Shown here piece by piece: positions 1 to 5,302 of a stretch of DNA of 5,302 nucleotides; position 1 is the stretch's first letter; every line of letters starts with the position of its first letter. Where the stretch lies: NCBI GenBank assembly GCA_036635475.1, contig JAVWQH010000062.1, forward strand, positions 1 to 5,302, read 5' to 3'. The position numbers were made by a program, and so were the translations under genes. The DNA is from JAHHUA01 sp036635475. Lineage in GTDB: Bacteria > Bacillota > Clostridia > Oscillospirales > Ruminococcaceae. The notes under the pieces are model-generated. The model searched no databases. It saw only the letters and a program-made list of their open reading frames with translations, and was not told the DNA's origin.

Positions 1-751
1 TGTATTTAACGGAATTTCCAGTGCCTGTATATACTACATTTTGAAAAACAACATCAAAATTTACAAATTCACCTGATGAATTTTTACTAATATATACACT
101 GCTTCTGTCATCAAATTTGAATGAGCTACCTGTGGACATCATTATTTGTTCTCCGCCATCAAAATCAGCCTGCACGATATTTGTGTCTGTAATTGTTAGA
201 TAAACGTCTGCACGTCTATTTCTTGAAATACTGTTTAGCTGTGAACTTCTATCAGGATATGTGATTTTTCTATTAGAAATAACAGGTTCAGCATTCAAAT
301 TAGTACTGCCATATTTTGATAAAATATCAATAGTAAATGTGTCACCATTTTCCCAAGCAGTCTCTTTTCCACCAACAAGTTTTGTTATATCTGCTCCACC
401 AAAATTAACGGATTTATTACTATTTTGAAAAGCTGCATTAGCTATTTTTGTATTATCGGTTGCATTATGAATACTAAGATTTGCATTATCAATTACCACC
501 TTAAATCCATATGTTCCTGCAGTTGTGTAAAGGGTTGAATCGAGTCCTTTTTTGTCCTCCACAATGCTTATTGTGCCTGTTTGGGGCGGAGTAGCTAGTG
601 TTATTGTGTGATTCTCACCAAGTGTTGGGACGAATGTAGCTGCCATCGCTCCCATTGAAAATGCTCCGGCAATAATACCTAAAATCATTATCAGAGCCAT
701 AACTAAGCTTAAAGCTTTTTGCATTTTTTGGATTTTATTTGACTTCTTCAT
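1..751 (-). CDS. Secreted S-layer-like protein (COG1361-type), 3' end outside the window
   Basis: The frame is open from an ATG at 749-751 to the window edge, giving 250 residues with no stop, so the protein is incomplete at its C-terminus. The N-terminus is a typical signal peptide: Lys-rich residues 2-12, a hydrophobic core at about 13-31, and an A-M-A site near residues 35-37 for signal peptidase I. The mature part is rich in Thr, Asn, Ser and Gly and looks like extracellular beta-sandwich material; the last visible residues (YTGTGNSVKY, 241-250) resemble the start of a repeat seen, from memory, in clostridial COG1361 S-layer-like proteins. The start at 751 is supported by AAGGAG at 762-767, 10 nt upstream; Met10 at 724 is the alternative. 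The gene overlaps the end of the ABC ATPase gene by 17 nt, so the two are co-transcribed and probably translationally coupled. Likely role: extracytoplasmic partner of that ABC system. Secretion is well supported; the family assignment is moderate. Confidence 0.8.
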   Translation of the reverse strand, partial: MKKSNKIQKMQKALSLVMALIMILGIIAGAFSMGAMAATFVPTLGENHTITLATPPQTGTISIVEDKKGLDSTLYTTAGTYGFKVVIDNANLSIHNATDNTKIANAAFQNSNKSVNFGGADITKLVGGKETAWENGDTFTIDILSKYGSTNLNAEPVISNRKITYPDRSSQLNSISRNRRADVYLTITDTNIVQADFDGGEQIMMSTGSSFKFDDRSSVYISKNSSGEFVNFDVVFQNVVYTGTGNSVKY

Positions 752-1697
752 TAGGCTTAATCTCCTTATTTTCCATTATAATATTTTTATCGCAGTTTTC
801 CGCATTTTCATTTTTGGGGGTTTGTTCATTTTCATTTGACTGTTTATTTTCAACAACAACTTCATTATTTCCATCAACTATTAAGCCGTCGTCACCATCT
901 GCATCATCATTGACCTCTTCGTGGGTAATTACAATTTCATTTTGAGGTTTTTCATCGTCATCGTATGCCTCAAGTATTTTCTCCATCGCTTTTGCCCTAT
1001 CAATTTTTGAAACATTGGGAACATCGCTCACGATACTTCCATCAATCAATGTAACAATTCTATCAGCATACTGTGCAAGCTCTCCGTCATGAGTAACTAA
1101 AATGAATGTTTGATTGTTTTCTCTTGTCATTCTAACCATCAATTCCATTACTTCAATGGTTGTTTTTGTATCAAGGTTTCCTGTTGGTTCATCAGCAAAA
1201 ACAATTTTAGGTTTAGCTACAAACGCTCGTGCTATACCAACTCTTTGTTGCTGACCACCTGACATTTGCGATGGTCGATGCGTTAATCTTCCGCCTAATC
1301 CAACTTGTTTGAGCATAAATGCTGCCATTTTTTCTCTTTTAACTTTTGAAACACCTCTGAATACCAAAGGTAAACTAACATTTTCTACTGCCGTTAATGC
1401 TGATAATAAGTTATAAGATTGAAAAACAAAACCAATATTTTTTTGTCTAAACCCTGCCAATCTGTTTTCTGAAAATTTTGATATATTGTTTTTACCAATA
1501 TATACAGCGCCACTACTTGGCTTTTCTAAACCAGCCAATTGATTCAAAAGAGTTGATTTGCCCGAACCTGAAGTTCCCAAAATGCAACAAACTTCACCTT
1601 TTGTTATATCCAAATTAATATTATTGAGTGCTACTACTCTTTCATTTCCAACTTTATAGACTTTTCGCAGGTTTTTTACTCGTATTATCGTATCCAA
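735..1697 (-). CDS. ABC transporter ATP-binding protein, MacB/LolD-like, with acidic C-terminal tail
   Basis: This 320-aa cytoplasmic ATPase should power a MacB/FtsX-type permease. All motifs are intact: Walker A GTSGSGKST (41-49), Q-loop Gln93, signature MSGGQQQR (145-152), Walker B IVFADE (165-170), D-loop NLD (174-176) and H-loop His203 in VTHD. The core up to about residue 230 has the length and the ADEPTGNLD wording of the MacB/LolD/FtsE group, whose members often act mechanically on envelope proteins rather than moving small solutes. After it comes an unusual tail (about 245-320) that is low in complexity and rich in Asp, Glu and Asn. The start is TTG at 1695-1697, since no ATG occurs before residue 124 and residues 2-10 already belong to the domain; AGGG at 1705-1708 lies 7 nt upstream. 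It is first in its operon, behind a TTGACA box, and is followed by the overlapping secreted-protein gene. No permease is visible in the window. The substrate is unknown. Confidence 0.95.
   Translation of the reverse strand: MDTIIRVKNLRKVYKVGNERVVALNNINLDITKGEVCCILGTSGSGKSTLLNQLAGLEKPSSGAVYIGKNNISKFSENRLAGFRQKNIGFVFQSYNLLSALTAVENVSLPLVFRGVSKVKREKMAAFMLKQVGLGGRLTHRPSQMSGGQQQRVGIARAFVAKPKIVFADEPTGNLDTKTTIEVMELMVRMTRENNQTFILVTHDGELAQYADRIVTLIDGSIVSDVPNVSKIDRAKAMEKILEAYDDDEKPQNEIVITHEEVNDDADGDDGLIVDGNNEVVVENKQSNENEQTPKNENAENCDKNIIMENKEIKPNEEVK
762..767 (-). promoter_or_regulatory. Ribosome binding site of the secreted S-layer-like protein gene
   Basis: The minus strand reads AAGGAG here, 10 nt before the ATG at 751. 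It lies inside the last codons of the ABC ATPase gene and decides the start at 751 over the internal Met10 at 724. Confidence 0.75.
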
Positions 1698-1719
1698 ATT
1701 ATAACCCTACCCCTTACCT

Positions 1720-1751
1720 ATTAAATTATTCCTACTTCTATATAGTGTCAA
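1720..1751 (-). promoter_or_regulatory. Candidate sigma-A promoter of the ABC transporter operon
   Basis: The minus strand has a perfect TTGACA -35 box at 1746-1751. A weak -10, TAATTT at 1723-1728, lies 17 bp downstream. AATAAT at 1725-1730 fits the consensus better but leaves only a 15-bp spacer, and TTTAAT at 1720-1725 leaves 20 bp. Transcription would begin near 1716, giving a leader of about 18 nt that contains the AGGG ribosome binding site. The -35 is convincing; which -10 is used is not settled. Confidence 0.5.
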
Positions 1752-1766
1752 ATATTACTGCTTTTC

Positions 1767-1790
1767 TTGCAATTTTTTTTTGCAATTGCA
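1767..1790. repeat. TTGCAA repeat and TGCAATTGCA palindrome between divergent genes
   Basis: TTGCAA occurs at 1767-1772 and 1780-1785, separated by a T-run; the second copy runs into a perfect 10-bp palindrome, TGCAATTGCA, at 1781-1790. The cluster lies between the -35 box of the ABC operon and the leader of spoVG. That is a suitable place for a shared operator or bent-DNA element. No known regulator site was recognised, and chance is possible in such AT-rich DNA. Confidence 0.4.
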
Positions 1791-1850
1791 TAAATTATAA
1801 ATACCTTATCAATAATCTTTATATAAAATAAGACATTGGAGGATACGCAT
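1791..1850 (+). promoter_or_regulatory. spoVG leader with ribosome binding site; promoter not resolved
   Basis: GGAGG at 1838-1842 lies 8 nt before the TTG at 1851 and fixes the spoVG start there. Upstream, TATAAA at 1796-1801 and at 1822-1827 are possible -10 boxes, but neither has a good -35 at 16-18 bp. TTGCAA at 1767-1772 with TAAATT at 1791-1796 (18-bp spacer) is another weak pair. The sigma-H promoter pattern known for Bacillus spoVG (an AGGA box followed by a GAAT box) was looked for and not seen. Confidence 0.6.
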
Positions 1851-2141
1851 TTGAACATTACAGATATAAGAATTCGCAGAACATATGATGATACCAGATT
1901 AAAAGCTCTTGTTTCGGTGACTATTGACAACGATATGGCAATACACGATATAAAAGTTATCGAAGGACCTGAACGATTATTTGTCGCTATGCCCAGCAGA
2001 AAAGATGACAACGGAGTTTTTAGGGACATTTGTCACCCTATCACTGTTGAAGGACGAAAATCGCTGGAAGAAAAAGTGTTAAGTGCTTACAAAAACCATA
2101 TGGAACAAGGAAAATTCCCTATTAATATGGCTGAATATTAA
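1851..2141 (+). CDS. spoVG: Septation/sporulation regulator SpoVG
   Basis: This 96-aa protein is a full-length SpoVG, a small conserved regulator that binds nucleic acids and, in other Firmicutes, affects septation, sporulation, capsule and virulence gene expression. Family marks include the opening MNITDIRIRR, the IHDIKVIEG strand (31-39), LFVAMPSRK (43-51), FRDICHPI (57-64) and the final helix of about 67-86. The frame stays open up to a TTG at 1836, but that TTG overlaps the GGAGG ribosome binding site (1838-1842) and cannot be the start; the TTG at 1851 restores the family's usual N-terminus. The last ten residues (about 87-96) are a short tail beyond the conserved core, common in longer members. 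The gene stands alone, divergent from the ABC operon and convergent with the three-gene operon on its right, with its own terminator directly downstream. It is consistent with a spore-forming lineage, though non-sporulating Firmicutes also carry spoVG. Confidence 0.96.
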   Translation: MNITDIRIRRTYDDTRLKALVSVTIDNDMAIHDIKVIEGPERLFVAMPSRKDDNGVFRDICHPITVEGRKSLEEKVLSAYKNHMEQGKFPINMAEY

Positions 2142-2147
2142 AGCATT

Positions 2148-2180
2148 GCGTGTAACTTTTGGGTTACACGCTTTTATTTT
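2148..2180 (+). terminator. Intrinsic terminator of spoVG
   Basis: A perfect 9-bp stem (GCGTGTAAC at 2148-2156 with GTTACACGC at 2163-2171) encloses a 6-nt TTTTGG loop and is followed by TTTTATTTT at 2172-2180. It begins 6 nt after the spoVG stop. Its T-run overlaps the last codons and stop (2174-2176) of the convergent DUF3810-like gene. On the minus strand the same hairpin is followed only by AATGCTTTAATATT, so it would be a weak terminator in that direction. Confidence 0.92.
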
Positions 2181-3301
2181 GAATTTCTCTTTTTATAATC
2201 TGCTATCAATAAATCCACCATTCTACCATAGCTTTTAACTCCATCATTCTGATTGTTCATTTTGAGGTATGTGTCATTAACTTTATTTGATATTTCTGCC
2301 ACAGGGCCTTCGTATTTTCTCCAATACTGCGAATATACTTGAAAATCTCTTTTAACCTCATCAGAATACTTGTAATAATTATCTAAAAACATATCATAAT
2401 CAGCGCTGTAAAGTTCATTCATAGAATGTACCAACGCAAGCATAACCCCACTATACTGTATTTGCGGGTCATAGGATTTTTTGCAGGCAAGATATGCAAT
2501 AAAATTGGCTTCGTCCTCTTTCATAAATCCTCTGATATGTGTCATTTCGTGGCACATTGTTGAAGGAATGGAATAGTCCGGAACATCAGCATTAATATTT
2601 GCTTCCATCGTAAATGGACAAAAAATACCTGTTATTTGGGTATATGACATCAATTTTGATGCTATAATCGGTTTTGCTTTTATTGTAGGCCCTGATAAAA
2701 CAGGATATTTTTCCGCCAATTTTTCGTATGCAATACTAACTTCATCAGCAGTTTCATAAATATCTTGATATGTCAGTTTTGTAGCACCCATTTCGTCTTC
2801 GTCCATTCGATATCTCAGACTGTTAGCTGTTGAAATAAGTTCCTTGCAAAGCTTAGATAAATCTTCTTTTTTTGAAGGCTCAACAACAACTTCATAATAA
2901 TCTGCAAATGAATTTCTGTTGTAATTAATTCCTTCAAGCAATACAAATGCAAAGAAAAATGATGAGGCAACTGCTACAATATAGGAAATTATCCTTTTAA
3001 TTTTGTCTTTACGTTTATCTTTTTCAGTATATTTAACAACATTTATAATCCATACAAGAAAAGTTAACGGTAAAAAAAGCAACAAAACCTCAGCAACTGA
3101 AAATGGTATCCAATTTGTCAAAATTACAATTAAATTCATAAATATCGGATAAATTTTTGTTGAATAAACTATTTCAGTTAGATTGGGAAAAAGTCGTGAT
3201 AAAATAAGCAGCCCTATTCCAATGGGAATAAGCACGATAAACCAAAAGCATCTGTTCTTTATGTATTTTGTGGAATCAGACTGTGTATTAACTTCATTCA
3301 T
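2174..3301 (-). CDS. DUF3810-like membrane protein with HExxH zinc-peptidase motif
   Basis: This 375-aa protein resembles the DUF3810 family: a membrane N-terminal half and a metallopeptidase-like C-terminal half. Hydrophobic segments lie at about 17-37, 52-88 (long enough for two passes) and 103-123, so three or four membrane spans are expected. The motif HEMTH at 251-255 fits HExxH, where the two His bind zinc and Glu252 is catalytic; Glu264 in KEDEANFIAYLAC (261-273), nine residues after the second His, is the best third ligand, as in gluzincins. The topology that places the motif outside or inside is not certain. The start ATG at 3299-3301 has GGAG at 3309-3312, 7 nt upstream. It is the last gene of a three-gene operon, 21 nt after the Smr gene, and converges on spoVG. 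No substrate is known for the family, so peptidase activity is inferred from the motif. Confidence 0.9.
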   Translation of the reverse strand: MNEVNTQSDSTKYIKNRCFWFIVLIPIGIGLLILSRLFPNLTEIVYSTKIYPIFMNLIVILTNWIPFSVAEVLLLFLPLTFLVWIINVVKYTEKDKRKDKIKRIISYIVAVASSFFFAFVLLEGINYNRNSFADYYEVVVEPSKKEDLSKLCKELISTANSLRYRMDEDEMGATKLTYQDIYETADEVSIAYEKLAEKYPVLSGPTIKAKPIIASKLMSYTQITGIFCPFTMEANINADVPDYSIPSTMCHEMTHIRGFMKEDEANFIAYLACKKSYDPQIQYSGVMLALVHSMNELYSADYDMFLDNYYKYSDEVKRDFQVYSQYWRKYEGPVAEISNKVNDTYLKMNNQNDGVKSYGRMVDLLIADYKKRNSK

Positions 3302-3322
3302 AAATGTTCTCCAATTCGTGTT

Positions 3323-3664
3323 TTAAAGCACAACTATAGTTATACCATGATTGGTTTTTGACATATCTGTATCCTTTGACAAAGAAGGACAGCTTCTCAT
3401 AGCTTTTCTTGATTCTTCATCAAATGGAGAAAAATCTTCCCCTTTTATAACAGCTTTTATCTCTCCATTTTTCTTTTTTTGCGATAAAACCTTATAAATT
3501 TGAGGCTTGATTACTCCACCTTTTCCGGTTGAACCATATCCATGTATAATTTTAACAGCCTCAACCCCTGAAGTTTTTGCACACTTCAATTCACGTTCCA
3601 ATCGTGATTTTGCCTGTTCAACTGTGGGTAAACCAACTTCCAGATTAATTACTTTACAAGACAT
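3323..3664 (-). CDS. Small Smr (MutS2 C-terminal-like) domain protein
   Basis: This 113-aa protein is essentially one Smr domain. Smr domains occur at the end of MutS2 and as stand-alone proteins, where they bind or nick branched DNA or cleave mRNA on stalled ribosomes. Visible marks are the alpha helix TVEQAKSRLERELKCAK (14-30), the strand and loop VKIIHGYGSTGKGG (37-50) matching the family's HGxGxG, a helix at 51-61, and a closing beta strand GITIVVL (107-113). The usual LDLHG motif near the N-terminus is replaced by VINLEVG (5-11), so its histidine is missing. About 25 residues (75-100) are inserted before the last strand, longer than in a minimal Smr domain. The start ATG at 3662-3664 has AAGGAG at 3673-3678, 8 nt away. 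It lies 20 nt after the membrane-protein gene and 21 nt before the DUF3810-like gene. Whether it still cuts nucleic acid is unclear. Confidence 0.85.
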   Translation of the reverse strand: MSCKVINLEVGLPTVEQAKSRLERELKCAKTSGVEAVKIIHGYGSTGKGGVIKPQIYKVLSQKKKNGEIKAVIKGEDFSPFDEESRKAMRSCPSLSKDTDMSKTNHGITIVVL

Positions 3665-3684
3665 TATATTTTCTCCTTAATATA

Positions 3685-5199
3685 TTATACAAGCTTAACA
3701 GCTCCTAAAAAGACGCCATAAAGTATTGCTTGAATTGTTGAAGAAAAAAATATACTATCGGTTATATCTTTTATAGCATTTCCCAGCAATATAACTAAAA
3801 CCAAAGCAATAATTTGGACATATGATGTATAAAGCCAAGTTGTATATCCTATTGGAATACATATAAGTGCAATAATTAAAAGTGGCACAAACAAGGCGAT
3901 TTTATACAAATTACGGGTTACTGTCCTAACTTCTATTTCATTTAAAATTGCATTTTCTCTTTCAAAAATATAAAATCCGGGGTAAATCATAAACATAAAA
4001 ACAACTGAAGTTATGATGGATTTTAAAGTAAAATCAACATATAAATATCCGCTCATTTCAACTAAAATAAATGTCAATAGGAATGGTAATATAAGAACTA
4101 TTGATTTTCCATAAGCTAATTTTCCAACGGGTATCGCTGATTTATTGTCTATATTTCCATTAATGCCGGGTGCTTTTCCAAATTTATACAAAGCACTCAT
4201 AACAATTCCACTGGCAAAAAGATATAGAGCAAAAACTAACGACGAATCAAACTGTATTGTTTTAATGTTCCACGCAATAAAAGACAAAACAGCTAAAATT
4301 AACAATGAAATAATCCAGACAAAAACTCTCGCAAATAAAAATTTAATTGGACTAACAACAACTAAATCAATTATTCTATACGTTTGTTCCATTTTTTTAA
4401 AGGCATTATACCAATTTGTTAAAATAAAAACTATTGCAAGTGATATCAAATTGAAGTAAATTAACGCATCTGTGAACTGATAAAAATTTCGATATTTTAA
4501 GTTCAAACTAAAATTATCATTTATCCATTTTTGAACTAGTTCAACCATTTCATAAGACATTGGCTTGTAGCTTTTGTGCATCTGCGAAACGATATTCAAA
4601 GTCACATTTCCGTTATTAGAATTAAATGCAAATCCTGTTGAATTTATAGTTTGCGATGTCATTTTATTGTATATTTCAGTTGCTAATTCTGGTGGTGATT
4701 GATTGCTCAACGTTGTTGTAATCAGCAAAATTGGTGTTTCTTTGTCTGCATTTTCTTGTTCTTTATTCGGCTCAAATATTATTTTTCCGTTTAATTTGTA
4801 ACTTGCATTATCCACTATCAGAGAATTTTCGATTTTCCCCTGTGTTGCTAAATAAAAGTTTTTATTTAACTCATTATCCGAAAAAACCTTGTCAATTTCA
4901 TCATTTATTTCTTGATTAATTCCATTTTCATCGAGAATAACACTAACAAAGCTAAAATCATTTTGCTTTAAAAACGTCTTAAAGCTTCTTAGCTTGTTCG
5001 TATTTGAATTTTTATTTTGCAATATTAAAAAAACATTATCCTTATTAGCTATACTTCCGCTAATAATTGCATCTTTATTTTTGTAAAAAACAACGTCATT
5101 TAGCTGCGAATAATTGAAAATTGCCAAAGCAATTGATGATAAAACAAAAATCATCATAGAGGAGAATTTGATATATTTTTTGATTTTATTGTTAAGCAT
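3685..5199 (-). CDS. Multi-pass membrane protein with degenerate extracellular alpha/beta-hydrolase-like domain
   Basis: No named gene is recognised. The 504-aa protein has a first membrane segment (13-30), a soluble part (about 45-235), then some eight hydrophobic segments (about 247-266, 291-309, 320-338, 366-386, 393-412, 433-450, 459-475, 485-503). If the N-terminus is inside, the soluble part is outside. That part reads like an alpha/beta hydrolase: a strand VFLIL (56-60), an elbow-like NFYLATQGK (114-122), a strand KIIFEP (139-144), the acid-loop-like ILLITTTLSNQSPPE (157-171), and NVTLNIVSQMH (198-208) before a last helix. Aligned by eye, the nucleophile Ser is Gln120 and the acid is Ser165; only His208 remains, so it is probably catalytically dead. 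The start is ATG at 5197-5199, with GGAGG 9 nt upstream; the longer frame to 5244 crosses the promoter and leader. It is the first gene of the operon with the Smr and DUF3810-like genes. The hydrolase reading is moderate; membrane topology is well supported. Confidence 0.88.
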   Translation of the reverse strand: MLNNKIKKYIKFSSMMIFVLSSIALAIFNYSQLNDVVFYKNKDAIISGSIANKDNVFLILQNKNSNTNKLRSFKTFLKQNDFSFVSVILDENGINQEINDEIDKVFSDNELNKNFYLATQGKIENSLIVDNASYKLNGKIIFEPNKEQENADKETPILLITTTLSNQSPPELATEIYNKMTSQTINSTGFAFNSNNGNVTLNIVSQMHKSYKPMSYEMVELVQKWINDNFSLNLKYRNFYQFTDALIYFNLISLAIVFILTNWYNAFKKMEQTYRIIDLVVVSPIKFLFARVFVWIISLLILAVLSFIAWNIKTIQFDSSLVFALYLFASGIVMSALYKFGKAPGINGNIDNKSAIPVGKLAYGKSIVLILPFLLTFILVEMSGYLYVDFTLKSIITSVVFMFMIYPGFYIFERENAILNEIEVRTVTRNLYKIALFVPLLIIALICIPIGYTTWLYTSYVQIIALVLVILLGNAIKDITDSIFFSSTIQAILYGVFLGAVKLV

Positions 5200-5208
5200 T
5201 AAACCCCA

Positions 5209-5213
5209 CCTCC
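5209..5213 (-). promoter_or_regulatory. Ribosome binding site that fixes the membrane-protein start at 5199
   Basis: The minus strand reads GGAGG here, within a longer GGAGGTGGGG, and lies 9 nt before the ATG at 5199. No comparable site precedes the in-frame ATG at 5244, so the 15 extra residues of the longer frame are judged untranslated. Confidence 0.85.
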
Positions 5214-5232
5214 AATAAGAATTATATATATT

Positions 5233-5242
5233 AGTATAACAC
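5233..5242 (-). promoter_or_regulatory. Extended -10 promoter of the three-gene operon
   Basis: The minus strand reads TGTTATACT, an extended -10 (TG, one base, then TATACT at 5233-5238). The best sequence 17 bp upstream, TGTAAT, is a poor -35, which fits an extended -10 promoter. Transcription would start near 5226, leaving a leader of about 27 nt with GGAGG. The remaining 60 bases up to the window edge are AT-rich and show no gene or other clear site. Confidence 0.6.
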
Positions 5243-5302
5243 ATTTTTCTATTGAATTACAGTTCATTTATTAAAATTCATAAAAAATATATATCTATCA
5301 TT

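Noticed and set aside
739..945. Plus-strand open frame opposite the acidic tail of the ABC ATPase
   Set aside because: Its Ser/Phe-rich translation is what the reverse strand of Glu/Asn-rich codons would give.
1628..1831. Plus-strand open frame over the start of the ABC ATPase gene and the divergent control region
   Set aside because: It is antisense to a conserved ATPase at one end, covers promoter sequence at the other, and has a low-complexity hydrophobic translation.
1700..1850. Riboswitch or structured leader in the divergent region
   Set aside because: Apart from the short TTGCAA/TGCAATTGCA palindrome no extended stems or known riboswitch motifs are visible.
1748..2029. Open frame on the minus strand opposite spoVG
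   Set aside because: It lies antisense to a clear SpoVG gene, has no family resemblance and extends into the control region.
3684..3689. TATAAT on the minus strand just before the Smr gene, a possible internal promoter
   Set aside because: It overlaps the stop of the preceding gene, has no good -35 17 bp upstream, and would start transcription right at the Smr ribosome binding site.
4145..4919. Two plus-strand open frames (4145-4459 and 4731-4919) opposite the membrane protein
   Set aside because: Both are antisense to a well-supported gene; no ribosome binding site or family match was seen.
5200..5244. Fifteen-residue N-terminal extension of the membrane protein beginning at ATG 5244
   Set aside because: It would run across the TATACT -10 box, the transcription start and the GGAGG site; the ATG at 5199 has ideal spacing.

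Overview
The window is AT-rich DNA from a low-GC Gram-positive bacterium, most likely a Clostridia-type Firmicute. The reasons are a spoVG gene, strong GGAGG-type ribosome binding sites, two TTG starts, AT-rich codon use and a MacB-type ABC ATPase paired with a secreted S-layer-like protein. Species cannot be told from the sequence alone. Nothing suggests a phage, insertion sequence, CRISPR array or RNA gene.

Layout, left to right. (1) Positions 1-1697, minus strand: an ABC ATP-binding subunit is followed, with a 17-nt overlap, by a secreted protein whose 3' end runs off the window at position 1. The expected membrane permease is not in the window and may lie just beyond its left edge. (2) Positions 1698-1850: a 153-bp divergent control region with a perfect TTGACA box facing the ABC operon and a TTGCAA repeat/palindrome cluster in the middle. 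(3) Positions 1851-2141, plus strand: spoVG, followed by a clear intrinsic terminator. (4) Positions 2174-5199, minus strand: a compact three-gene operon transcribed towards spoVG. Its order is a 504-aa membrane protein with an apparently degenerate alpha/beta-hydrolase domain, a 113-aa Smr-domain protein, and a 375-aa DUF3810-like membrane protein with an HEMTH zinc-peptidase motif. The gaps are 20 and 21 nt, each gene has its own ribosome binding site, and one extended -10 promoter lies in front.

Functionally the window is mostly cell envelope. The ABC ATPase and secreted protein look like the energy and extracytoplasmic parts of a MacB/FtsX-like machine. The second operon combines a membrane-tethered pseudo-enzyme, a nucleic-acid-binding-type Smr protein and a membrane metallopeptidase candidate; its joint role is unknown. 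The most interesting items are the fused pseudo-hydrolase/membrane protein and its operon, the acidic tail of the ABC ATPase, and the repeat cluster between the divergent genes. Two starts were moved from the longest open frame (spoVG to 1851, the membrane protein to 5199) because of ribosome binding site placement.
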